Shown here: positions 7,514 through 14,939 of the stretch, piece after piece
Numbering within the stretch: position 1 is the stretch's first letter
How the letters are laid out: every line of letters starts with the position of its first letter
From: Candidatus Atribacteria bacterium 1244-E10-H5-B2
GTDB lineage: Bacteria > Atribacterota > JS1 > SB-45 > 34-128
Direction: 5' to 3'
DNA: 15,782 bases
Assembly: GCA_003575245.1 (NCBI GenBank)
Contig: NMQN01000852.1
Location: 1 to 15,782 of the forward strand
Program-made: the position numbers and the translations under genes
The notes under the pieces: model-generated
The model's input: only the letters and a program-made list of their open reading frames with translations
The model's database searches: none
Told to the model about the DNA's origin: nothing

Positions 7514-9244
7514 ATGGATAAGGAAGAAGTAATAAAAATTCTAAAAGAAATCAGTGTGCTCCTGGAACTAAAGGATGAAAATCCTTTTAAAATCAGAGCC
7601 TACCAGAATTCTGCACGTTCTCTTGAGGCATCGGATATTGATTTTGGCAGAGATTTAAAAATAGACGACCTTACAAAAATAAAGGGAATAGGCCAACATA
7701 TTGCCGAAAGTATAAAAGAACTGGTTGATACCGGAAGCTTAAAATTTTATGAAGACCTGAAAAAAACTGTTCCTCCGGGGCTTGTTGAAATGCTTGCAAT
7801 TCCTACTATGGGACCAAAAAAAATAAAGTACCTATTCGACAACCTGCAAGTAAGCAACACCGGTGAGCTGGAATATGCCTGTATAGAGAACAGGCTCGTT
7901 GATCTGCCTAATTTTGGCAGGAAAACTCAGGAAAATATCTTAAAAGGAATTGAGGTTTTAAAGAAATACAAAGGCAGGTATCTTTTTGCAAATATTATAG
8001 AAGAGGCCGAAGCTATTCACAACAAAATACAAAACTTCCAGTATGTCAATAGATCAAGTCTTGCAGGAAGTGTGCGCAGAAAGAAAGAGATAGTAAAGGA
8101 TATAGATATAGTTGCAAGCACAGACAACCCGGATAAAGTAATGGATTTCTTCACCGGACTTAGCGAGGCTGAAGATATAATCGCCAGGGGGGACACAAAA
8201 TCAAGCATCAGGTTAAAATTCGGAATTAATGTTGATATAAGGAGTGTAGATGACTTTCAATATCCCTACGCGCTTCATCATTTTACAGGAAGCAAGGAAC
8301 ATAATACAGCTATGAGGACTGCAGCCAAAAAAGATAGCATAAAAATGAACGAATACGGGCTTTTTAAAAATGACAGCCTGATTAAATGTTCCAACGAGGC
8401 TGATATTTTTAACTTTTTTTCAATGGACTGGATTCCTCCCGAACTGAGGGAAAATTATGGGGAGATTGAGGCTGCAAAAAATAAGACTCTTCCCAAATTG
8501 ATAGAGGAAAAAGACATAAAAGGGATATTTCACATTCACACAACTCATAGTGATGGGAATATCAGTATTGAACAGGCCTGCAATTACCTGCAGAAAATGG
8601 GTTTCCAGTATGCCGGAATAAGCGAGCACAGCAGAACTGCATCATATGCCGGTGGATTAAAGGATAACGATATTAACCGGTACCTTGAAGAAATAGATAA
8701 ATTAAATCAGAAAGGCGCCAGCTTTAAAATATTCAAAGGAATTGAATCAGATATTCTGCTTGACGGTAATCTTGATTATAGCGATCATATTTTATCTAAA
8801 TTTGACTTTATAATTGCTGCAATCCATTCCGGTTTCAACCTGAGTAAAGAGCAGATGACAAATAGAATTATAAAAGCTATTGAAAATAAGTTTACAACAA
8901 TGATAGCCCATCCCACCGGAAGACTGCTTCTGGCAAGGGATCCTTACAGAGTGGATATAATAAGGATAATAAATGCAGCAGCGGAAAATGATGTGGATAT
9001 AGAACTAAACTCAAGTCCCTTCAGATTGGACCTGGACTGGAGAATGTGCAAGTATGCAAAAGAAAAGGGGGTAAAAATCTTTATAAACCCTGATGCACAT
9101 AGCTTAAAGAATTTAGATGATTACAAATTTGGCGTGAATATTGCCCGGAAAGGCTGGCTGGAAAAAGAAGATGTGCCAAATACCCTTTCCGCAAAGGAAA
9201 TTGAAATTTATTTAAAGAATAAAAAAAATAAAAAAACAAAGTAA
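7514..9244 (+). CDS. polX: DNA polymerase/3'-5' exonuclease PolX
   Basis: This 576-residue protein is a canonical bacterial/archaeal PolX, which fills short gaps in base excision repair and trims 3' ends. Helix-hairpin-helix motifs appear at IKGIGQHIAESI (about 56-67), IPTMGPKKI (about 96-104) and LPNFGRKTQENI (about 134-145). The palm motif GSVRRKKEIVKDIDI (185-199) gives D196 and D198, and VDIRSV gives the third carboxylate, D241. FTGSKEH is at 257-263. WIPPELRENYGEIEAAK links to a PHP nuclease domain with all expected ligands: H340, H342, D347, H372, E411, H438, H466, D527 and H529. The usual ITDHS reads ISEHS. The C-terminal tail is lysine-rich. A run of seven T precedes the ATG, with no Shine-Dalgarno sequence; translation may depend on pcm 16 bases upstream. 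Confidence 0.95.
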   Translation: MDKEEVIKILKEISVLLELKDENPFKIRAYQNSARSLEASDIDFGRDLKIDDLTKIKGIGQHIAESIKELVDTGSLKFYEDLKKTVPPGLVEMLAIPTMGPKKIKYLFDNLQVSNTGELEYACIENRLVDLPNFGRKTQENILKGIEVLKKYKGRYLFANIIEEAEAIHNKIQNFQYVNRSSLAGSVRRKKEIVKDIDIVASTDNPDKVMDFFTGLSEAEDIIARGDTKSSIRLKFGINVDIRSVDDFQYPYALHHFTGSKEHNTAMRTAAKKDSIKMNEYGLFKNDSLIKCSNEADIFNFFSMDWIPPELRENYGEIEAAKNKTLPKLIEEKDIKGIFHIHTTHSDGNISIEQACNYLQKMGFQYAGISEHSRTASYAGGLKDNDINRYLEEIDKLNQKGASFKIFKGIESDILLDGNLDYSDHILSKFDFIIAAIHSGFNLSKEQMTNRIIKAIENKFTTMIAHPTGRLLLARDPYRVDIIRIINAAAENDVDIELNSSPFRLDLDWRMCKYAKEKGVKIFINPDAHSLKNLDDYKFGVNIARKGWLEKEDVPNTLSAKEIEIYLKNKKNKKTK

Positions 9245-9292
9245 ATCTATATCTATTTAGAGGCAATTTATCAAAGACGCTCATTTAGTAAT

Positions 9293-9985
9293 ATGAAAAA
9301 TAAGAGGAACACAAAAAAACAGAATATCACTTACAGAGCTGTATATGAACCCGCAGTGAAAAATATAAATAAAATACTTGATATTTTAGACCAGGAATAC
9401 CTTGAAGTTGCCTCTACCTCACTCAAGCATAAAAATGCCTTCGAGCTTCTTATTGCTACCATTCTTTCAGCCCAGACCACCGATAAACTTGTAAATAAAG
9501 TCACACCATCCCTTTTTAAAAAATATAAGATCCCTGAAGATTTTGCCGGGGCTGACTTGATGGAACTTCAGGAAGATATAAAATCAACAGGGTTTTATAG
9601 GAATAAAGCAAAAAGCATAATCAACTGCTCAAAAGATATAGCCGGTAAATTTGGAGGTATAACCCCTGACAATATTGAAGATTTAACCACACTCCATGGA
9701 GTGGGAAGAAAAACTGCCAATGTAGTACTGTCAAATATATTCGGCAAGCAGGCCATAATAGTAGATACTCATGTAAAGAGAATCTCAAACAGGCTGGGAC
9801 TGACAACAAACCCGGACCCGGTAAAAATTGAATTTGATCTCATGAAAATAGTTCCTGAAGACAGCTGGAGCAGTTATTCGCACAGAATAATAGCGCTTGG
9901 CAGAACTATCTGCCTGGCTAAAAAACCGAAATGTCCCGTCTGCAGGCTCCTTAAATACTGTAGATATGGACAGGAAAATGCGTAG
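9293..9985 (+). CDS. nth: Endonuclease III (DNA glycosylase/AP lyase)
   Basis: This 230-residue protein removes oxidised pyrimidines from DNA and cleaves the abasic site. The helix-hairpin-helix LHGVGRKTANVV (134-145) contains catalytic lysine K140, and VDTHVKRI holds the catalytic aspartate D158. Their 18-residue spacing equals that of K120 and D138 in E. coli Nth. The C-terminal cluster loop C207-x6-C214-x2-C217-x5-C223 matches the [4Fe-4S] ligand pattern. LLIATILSAQTTD is the usual N-terminal family signature, and a basic extension of about 20 residues precedes the conserved core. It starts 48 bases after polX on the same strand, fitting a base-excision-repair operon. No Shine-Dalgarno sequence is visible. 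Its TAG is one base from the stop of convergent nikR. Confidence 0.96.
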   Translation: MKNKRNTKKQNITYRAVYEPAVKNINKILDILDQEYLEVASTSLKHKNAFELLIATILSAQTTDKLVNKVTPSLFKKYKIPEDFAGADLMELQEDIKSTGFYRNKAKSIINCSKDIAGKFGGITPDNIEDLTTLHGVGRKTANVVLSNIFGKQAIIVDTHVKRISNRLGLTTNPDPVKIEFDLMKIVPEDSWSSYSHRIIALGRTICLAKKPKCPVCRLLKYCRYGQENA

Positions 9986-9986
9986 T

Positions 9987-10403
9987 CTACATTTCTTTAC
10001 CCAGTGTAGATTTTGCAAGTGAAGCGTGCTTTACACCCTTTGCCGCTTTAAGTTTTGCTTCCAGTCCAAACACTTCGGCAATCTTGCCTTTCACAACTAT
10101 TACTTCCAGGCAGGTACTATGATCCAGGTGGACATGCTGACTGGAGATTATAATATCCTGGTAATCATGCTGAATATTTACAAGACTGTCCATCAACTCC
10201 TTTCGGTGATGGTCATAAACAATTATAATTGCTCCTGCCGCCTCCCCGCCGCTTTCTGTCCACTGGCTGTCAACAAGCTCTTTTCTTATCACATCCCTTA
10301 AAGCTTCAGAGCGGTTTTGATAATCCTTGCTCTTAATATAACTATCAAACTTTTCAAGCAGTTTTTTTTCTATGGATACTCCGAATCTTTTTAACTCATC
10401 CAT
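9987..10403 (-). CDS. nikR: Nickel-responsive regulator NikR
   Basis: This 138-residue protein has an N-terminal ribbon-helix-helix DNA-binding domain (about 1-45; RFGVSIEKKLLEKFDSYI, then RSEALRDVIRKEL). Its C-terminal ACT-like nickel domain has expected ligands H79, H90, H92 and C98. Their spacing (11, 2 and 6) equals H76, H87, H89 and C95 of E. coli NikR. Nickel binding normally promotes repression of uptake genes. The start is supported by a GGAG 7 bases upstream, the only clear Shine-Dalgarno sequence in the window, and by an in-frame stop shortly before. No nickel transporter, hydrogenase or urease gene is in the window, so its target lies elsewhere. It lies 85 bp downstream of a methyltransferase gene on the same strand. 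Confidence 0.95.
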   Translation of the reverse strand: MDELKRFGVSIEKKLLEKFDSYIKSKDYQNRSEALRDVIRKELVDSQWTESGGEAAGAIIIVYDHHRKELMDSLVNIQHDYQDIIISSQHVHLDHSTCLEVIVVKGKIAEVFGLEAKLKAAKGVKHASLAKSTLGKEM

Positions 10404-10430
10404 TACCCATCTCCATACTTATCTCCATTA
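10404..10430 (-). promoter_or_regulatory. nikR leader: Shine-Dalgarno and 12 bp-spaced direct repeat
   Basis: On the coding (minus) strand, ATGGAGAT occurs twice, at 10421-10428 and 10409-10416, 12 bases apart, with a partial third copy (ATGGATGA) at the start codon itself. The copy nearer the gene supplies GGAG at 10411-10414, seven bases before the ATG. The repeats might be a recent micro-duplication or a binding site. No match to the E. coli NikR operator (GTATGA-N16-TCATAC) is present. Confidence 0.5.
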
Positions 10431-10488
10431 CCTATCCCCGGCCAATTGATTAAAAAAAATAATTTCCCTGCTATCTATATAATAGCAC

Positions 10489-11292
10489 TTACATGCGTAG
10501 TAATGCATAAAGGCTTATATCTCTCTTACCGTTAAACACTCCCTTCCCCCCGGGTCCCAGAAGCTCAATTTTTTTGAACCCCGAATTTTTCGCCATTTTT
10601 AAAAATAAGTTTGTCTTCAGAGTGCACAGGTAATAAGAGTTTACAAAAAAATCCTCAGCCTTATTTTTATAAATTACAGTAATTATAAAGTCCACTCTGG
10701 TTTTAATTTTTCCGTATTCAAAGTGTTTGATAAAAATACAGGTCTTTCCGTCTTTTTTGAATACCTTTGGATTATAAAATCTGTTTTTTTCCAGAACACC
10801 AGGGTTAAAGTTTAAGAACTGGACTATTGCCAGACCGTTCCCTGACAGCTTCTTTCTGATTTTTTTTAGAGCCTGCTTTACCTCCCTGCGGTTCCCCAGA
10901 ATGGGCAGTGTATTTCCCAGACTGGTTATAAGGTCAAACTGTCCGTAAGGAATTTTATCAAGTCCTGCAAACCCTTCCTTTATTAAGGTAACATTGGGAG
11001 ACTTTATCACGTTTTTTTTAGCATAATCTATGGTTTCTCCTGAAGGATCTATGGCAATAACTTTTTTTGCATATCCGGAAAAAAGCTGCGCATGGTGTCC
11101 CGTACCGCAGCCTACATCAAGCACACTTTCAATTTTCTTTTTCTCAAATATACCCGAAAAAAAATCCTTTTCCTTTTTTAGCCTCTTATCCCAATCTACC
11201 TGTAAATCATAAAATTCTGGACCTGGTTTAAAATTTTTTACTTTCACTGTGGACCACCATTTCGAGTTTTCATTCTTGCCTTGCTTTAGCAT
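10489..11292 (-). CDS. Class I SAM-dependent methyltransferase, substrate unknown
   Basis: This 267-residue protein has SAM-binding motif I, VLDVGCGTGHHA, at about 57-68, followed by the acidic residue of motif II (VIAIDPSGETIDYAKK) and FDLITSLGNTLPIL as motif IV. This is a Rossmann-fold class I methyltransferase. The C-terminal part (about 165-267), with FNPGVLEKNRFYNP and VDFIITVIYKN, resembles the beta-rich insert of small-molecule methyltransferases, but I cannot assign a substrate. The N-terminus (KWWSTVKVKNFKPGPEFYD) is basic and aromatic. No Shine-Dalgarno sequence is present; a TATAAT directly abuts the ATG and a TATAGT lies about 10 bases upstream, compatible with a very short leader. 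It could be co-transcribed with nikR. Confidence 0.85.
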   Translation of the reverse strand: MLKQGKNENSKWWSTVKVKNFKPGPEFYDLQVDWDKRLKKEKDFFSGIFEKKKIESVLDVGCGTGHHAQLFSGYAKKVIAIDPSGETIDYAKKNVIKSPNVTLIKEGFAGLDKIPYGQFDLITSLGNTLPILGNRREVKQALKKIRKKLSGNGLAIVQFLNFNPGVLEKNRFYNPKVFKKDGKTCIFIKHFEYGKIKTRVDFIITVIYKNKAEDFFVNSYYLCTLKTNLFLKMAKNSGFKKIELLGPGGKGVFNGKRDISLYALLRM

Positions 11293-11509
11293 ATTATAAC
11301 ACTATAACAGATAGAATTAACCCATACAACAAAGCCGCTTTCCAAAAGGAAAAATAATAAAAACACTAAAACTAAAAGTAATTAAAAAATAAGAAAACAT
11401 TTGGACTTAACTGCAAATTAAAGTATATTATATATAAAAACGTATATGAATAATTATAAGTAATTCTCTTTCGGACGAAAGCATTATATCTTAATCTAAA
11501 GTAACAGAA
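11293..11509. promoter_or_regulatory. Divergent intergenic region before the nuclease pair
   Basis: These 217 bp lie between the methyltransferase (minus) and nuclease (plus) genes. For the plus side, TTGGAC at 11401-11406 and TATATT at 11424-11429, with a 17 bp spacer, form a plausible sigma-70-type promoter, though the -35 box is weak. A TTTCC-AAAA-GGAAA dyad lies at 11339-11352. A stronger palindrome is at 11468-11481 inside the predicted leader. No small coding region was recognised. Confidence 0.4.
11468..11481. promoter_or_regulatory. Palindrome CTTTCG-GA-CGAAAG in nuclease leader
   Basis: A perfect 6 bp inverted repeat around GA lies 28 bases upstream of the nuclease start and about 30 bases downstream of the predicted transcription start. 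Its GC-containing core stands out in very AT-rich surroundings. It could be an operator for a dimeric repressor or, as RNA, a small hairpin. It does not match the LexA box forms I know. Confidence 0.45.
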
Positions 11510-12571
11510 ATGAAAATAGCAATTACAGCAGATGTGCATTTAAAAACAAAAGAAGAATCTCCTGAAAGGTGGAATGCATTATCAAATATCGTTGACAAGA
11601 TACTTTCTGAAGATATTAAAACACTAATTATTGCAGGTGACTTATTTAATGAAGAAAGTCAAAATTATTCTGAGTTCGATGAATTTTGTAAAAATGCAAA
11701 ATATACCAGCAACCAGATTAAATTCTATATAATTCCTGGAAACCATGACCCATCCATTAAACAGCAGTATTTCACTTCAGGCAATATCAGAGTCTTCAGT
11801 AAATCTGAAATTATTAAATTAGCAGAACCACCCACTACCTTCCTTTTCATACCTTATCTACCAATTAAGTCTATGGGAGAAATTTTAGCAGAATGCAAGG
11901 AAAACCTACCCAAACTCTGGATTTTAATTGGCCATGGTGACTATATGGCGGGTTTGCGTGACCCAAATCCCTACGAACCTGGTATTTATATGCCTCTAAC
12001 CAGAAATGATATCCAGTACTATAACCCTGCTAAAATCATACTGGGTCACATACACAAAAAAATAAATTTGGGCAAAGTTTATTATCCTGGATCACCCTGT
12101 GGTCTGGACATAAATGAAACTGGAAAAAGGAGCTTTTTAATTGTAAATACAGATACCTTGGAAGTAGTTGAAAAAGTAATCGACACTGACTGCATATTCT
12201 TTAATGAAACTTTAATTTCCTTACCCACTACCAATGAATTTGAATATATAGAAAGAAAGATACAGGAAATGGTCAGAAAATGGAATATAGGTAAAAATGA
12301 TGCACCAAAAGTAAGAATTCGTTTAAAAATTAAAGGATATACATCTAATAAAAATAAGCTTCTTGAAATAACTAAAAAAACACTTAAAAATTTTACTTTT
12401 TATAACCATGAAGAACCTGACCTGACTGAAGTATCGATATTTAATGACCCAGAAAGAATAGCTATCGTAGAGAAGCTGCGAGATGAAATTGAAAAACTTA
12501 AATGGGATAATGAAATTACCTCAAAAGAAGATATTCTAGAAAAAGCTCTTCATATAATTTTGAAAGAATAA
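11510..12571 (+). CDS. YhaO/SbcD/Mre11-like metallophosphoesterase nuclease
   Basis: This 353-residue protein carries all calcineurin-like phosphoesterase motifs of Mre11-type nucleases: D8-x-H10, GD at 43-44 (AGDLF), GNHD at 77-80, GHGD at 141-144 and GHIHK at 179-183. These bind two metal ions and cut DNA ends. PGSPCGLDINETGKRSFLIV matches the region following the catalytic domain in SbcD and YhaO proteins. The C-terminal part (about 225-353) should be the capping and ATPase-binding region and is rich in helices. A Rad50-like ATPase begins 24 bases downstream on the same strand, as expected for a nuclease-ATPase complex. I prefer the YhaO type because of the partner's architecture. No signal peptide is seen, so it should be cytosolic, perhaps held at the membrane through its partner. 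No Shine-Dalgarno sequence precedes the ATG. Confidence 0.9.
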   Translation: MKIAITADVHLKTKEESPERWNALSNIVDKILSEDIKTLIIAGDLFNEESQNYSEFDEFCKNAKYTSNQIKFYIIPGNHDPSIKQQYFTSGNIRVFSKSEIIKLAEPPTTFLFIPYLPIKSMGEILAECKENLPKLWILIGHGDYMAGLRDPNPYEPGIYMPLTRNDIQYYNPAKIILGHIHKKINLGKVYYPGSPCGLDINETGKRSFLIVNTDTLEVVEKVIDTDCIFFNETLISLPTTNEFEYIERKIQEMVRKWNIGKNDAPKVRIRLKIKGYTSNKNKLLEITKKTLKNFTFYNHEEPDLTEVSIFNDPERIAIVEKLRDEIEKLKWDNEITSKEDILEKALHIILKE

Positions 12572-12595
12572 TTATATTATAGGAATTAAGAATTT

Positions 12596-14731
12596 ATGGG
12601 AATTAAGATTGATAAAATATCGGTAAAAGATCTGGGGCCAATTAAAAGTTTTGTAGCCAAGTTTGATATATTTAATCTTATATACAGTAGAAATGAGAAA
12701 GGAAAGACTTTTCTTACTGAATTTTTAATTCGCTCTTTATTTACAAACATCAGCCGGTGGAGTAATTTAAGAAAAGGAGGAAAGGGAAAGATTACTGTCA
12801 GCGGTTTAGAAGAACGAACGATTGATTTTTCTCCCTCCTCTCAGAAAAAATTAGAAGATTATTGGGAAAGCAGTGAAAAAGGACTACCCACATCAATAGC
12901 AAAACTCCTGATAGTAAAAGGTGGAGAAGCCGGAATAGAAGATGGTGAAGGTATAAGTAAATTTTTAATTAAAGAAATACTGTCCGGCATAAATATCCTG
13001 GATAAGATTGACAGTGACAATAATATTTCAAAAACTGTAAAATCAGCAGAGATCACTAGTAGCCAAATCAGCAATATTCCACAGCGGGGTGAAGGAAAGC
13101 AGTACAATGACTCTAAAGATGAACTGGAGAGTATTGACAAACAATTCGAAGACATAGAATCCGAATACACTCAAGGGGTATTAAAAACTTACAGTATGGA
13201 AGAAAAATCCTTACAGGACAGGCTGGCAAACCTCGATAAGGCAAAAAGACACCGGGCCTATTTAATTTCAGAAAAAATCAGGGAACTGGATGCAGAACTA
13301 AATAATGTTCCGGAAGAGGAATTAAGCAACTTGGAGAATGGGCTCTCTTCATTTAAAAGCAAAAGAGAATTTTATGGCCAGTCGGAAGAAAAATATAAAA
13401 GCGCCCTTAAAAAAAGTAAGGACTTCCAATGGCTGGAAAGCGCCTTGCTCCATTACAAAGACTTATCATTAAAAACTATAAAAAACCCCGTTAAATCTTT
13501 ACTTTTCGTAAGCGGTATTTTAACAACTGCCGGCATAGCTGCTGCTGCTGCCTTAATTTTCTTTCACCAGAAAAGCTCCTCTGCTGTGTGGACTATATAT
13601 TTAGGAATTATATGTTTTTGTTTTTTGGGCTCGTTGGTATCTTTTCTTGTATATACCAAAAAATTCCATAATTTTTCAAAACAGGCAGGGCAAAATGAAG
13701 AATTAAATAAAATTAAGGAAGAATTTAAAATTAGGGTTGGTAAGCAGCTGACAGATATTGCACTGCTTGAGTCAACTTTAAATGAGCAGAGAGAATCAAA
13801 CAGCGAGTCAAGAATAATGAAAGAGCAAATTGATAGCCTGGATAGAGAGTTGCGGGATATTCGTTTTTCCATTAATCAAAAAATAACAGGCTTTTTTGAA
13901 AAAGAGCTTGAAGAGCGAAACTGGGATGCAGCACTTAAGGATCTTAATCAAAATAGCAGGAGCCTGAAAGATCAAATTGACAAAGAAAGGCAAGAATTGG
14001 CTAAACTTGGTGTATCGGAAACAGATTACCTTTCAGAAGATATAGGAATTAGATACAGCCAGCAGGAATATGAAAAAATACAATTAGAGCTCGGGCATAT
14101 CCGGGAAGAAATTGAAAAACAGGAAAAAAATATTCAAAATCTAAAATACAGAATCTGTGAAAAGACCAAAGATGACCCCAGCATTAGCTGGGAAGCACTT
14201 ATTGAAAATTTACGGCAAAAAAGACAGGAAGCGCAAAACGAACTAAGAGAAGTTACCGCTAATATTGTGGCAGGCTTCAGCATTCACAAAATCATCTCTA
14301 AATTACGCGAGGGAGAAGATACAAAAATACAAGAAGGACTGCAGTCAGAAGTAGTTACAGGTCCATTAAAAGATATTACTCAAAGATATAATAGACTTGC
14401 ACTGGATAATGATAGGCTGATTGTTTCTGACCAGTATGATGATTTTGGTATAAGAGATTTAAGCACCGGAGCTATAGAGCAAATAATGCTGGCATTAAGA
14501 ATTGGATTTACTTTAAAACTATTAAGAGAGGATGCCCTCTTTTTAATTCTTGACGATGCTTTTCAACATTCGGACTGGCAGAAGCGGGAAATTCTTATAA
14601 ATAAATTGGCGGACATTGCAAAAAAGGGATGGCAGATAATCTACTTGACTATGGATGACCACATAAAAGGGTTATTTGATAAAATCGGTAAAGAATTTGA
14701 AGCAGGTAAATACAATAGTTTTGAGTTATAA
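12596..14731 (+). CDS. YhaN/Rad50-like ATPase with membrane hairpin in coiled coil
   Basis: This 711-residue protein has split ABC-ATPase lobes at its ends. The Walker A reads SRNEKGKT (31-38), with Ser replacing the first Gly of GxxxxGKT. The C-terminal lobe has the signature LSTGAIEQ (622-629), Walker B LFLILDD ending at D653-D654, and a final His in IIYLTMDDH. Coiled coils flank the centre (about 165-285 and 360-570). In the middle are two transmembrane helices, about 302-323 and 332-353, joined by a short HQKSSSAV turn, so both lobes would be cytosolic. Rad50 and SbcC have a CxxC zinc hook at the apex; none is seen here. This fits the YhaN type described in Bacillus, but is shorter (B. 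subtilis YhaN is about 960 residues). It should work with the upstream nuclease, probably on DNA ends near the membrane. Confidence 0.88.
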   Translation: MGIKIDKISVKDLGPIKSFVAKFDIFNLIYSRNEKGKTFLTEFLIRSLFTNISRWSNLRKGGKGKITVSGLEERTIDFSPSSQKKLEDYWESSEKGLPTSIAKLLIVKGGEAGIEDGEGISKFLIKEILSGINILDKIDSDNNISKTVKSAEITSSQISNIPQRGEGKQYNDSKDELESIDKQFEDIESEYTQGVLKTYSMEEKSLQDRLANLDKAKRHRAYLISEKIRELDAELNNVPEEELSNLENGLSSFKSKREFYGQSEEKYKSALKKSKDFQWLESALLHYKDLSLKTIKNPVKSLLFVSGILTTAGIAAAAALIFFHQKSSSAVWTIYLGIICFCFLGSLVSFLVYTKKFHNFSKQAGQNEELNKIKEEFKIRVGKQLTDIALLESTLNEQRESNSESRIMKEQIDSLDRELRDIRFSINQKITGFFEKELEERNWDAALKDLNQNSRSLKDQIDKERQELAKLGVSETDYLSEDIGIRYSQQEYEKIQLELGHIREEIEKQEKNIQNLKYRICEKTKDDPSISWEALIENLRQKRQEAQNELREVTANIVAGFSIHKIISKLREGEDTKIQEGLQSEVVTGPLKDITQRYNRLALDNDRLIVSDQYDDFGIRDLSTGAIEQIMLALRIGFTLKLLREDALFLILDDAFQHSDWQKREILINKLADIAKKGWQIIYLTMDDHIKGLFDKIGKEFEAGKYNSFEL

Positions 14732-14747
14732 GTTAAGTCATCCTATT

Positions 14748-14759
14748 TTAACATGTTAA
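14748..14759. repeat. 12 bp palindrome after the ATPase gene
   Basis: TTAACATGTTAA is a perfect palindrome 17 bases after the ATPase stop. It is not followed by a T-run, so it is not a classical terminator. It could be a binding site or chance. Confidence 0.3.
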
Positions 14760-14835
14760 GTGGAAAGCACATACTACCTTATCTTCTTTAATTTTTTCCA
14801 GTAAATCTTTATTCATAATTTATTACAATATTTTT

Positions 14836-14925
14836 TCACTTATTTTTCGAGAGTACAGCCTTCTCTTTTAAAGCAACATTAGAAAGTTCAATAAGTATGT
14901 CATGGTCCAGTGATCGGAGGTTCAA
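14836..14925 (-). pseudogene. Possible small ORF or gene remnant (29 codons, TTG start)
   Basis: On the minus strand, 14 bases beyond the stop of the PKD-domain gene, a frame starting at TTG (14923-14925) and ending in TGA (14836-14838) encodes 29 residues, beginning NLRSLDHDILIELSNVALK. The sequence reads as plausible amphipathic helix, but there is no ATG and no ribosome-binding site, and an in-frame stop lies three codons upstream. It may be a decayed gene end, a tiny gene or chance. In the same 208 bp gap (14732-14939) a second minus-strand frame at 14748-14816 has an ATG and encodes 22 residues (MNKDLLEKIKEDKVVCAFHL and two more). Neither is firm. Nothing else was recognised in the gap. 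Confidence 0.22.
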
Positions 14926-14939
14926 ATCCTTTAATTAAA

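Noticed and set aside
10026..10301. 91-codon plus-strand frame
   Set aside because: It is antisense to nikR, which has all nickel ligands and a ribosome-binding site.
10404..10488. NikR operator for autoregulation
   Set aside because: No GTATGA-N16-TCATAC pair or close form was found; a lone CCATAC is not enough.
11339..11352. TTTCC-AAAA-GGAAA hairpin as a terminator
   Set aside because: It is not followed by a T-run on either strand and lies between divergent starts, where no terminator is needed.
11510..14731. Phage-defence system built on the nuclease-ATPase pair
   Set aside because: No third effector gene, integrase or other defence gene is adjacent, and housekeeping YhaO/YhaN-type pairs explain both proteins.
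14901..14935. tRNA T-arm-like string GGTTCAAATCC, possible tRNA fragment or attachment site
   Set aside because: No acceptor, D or anticodon stems surround it, the stem needs two G-T pairs, and the stretch is equally explained by a coding-like minus-strand frame.
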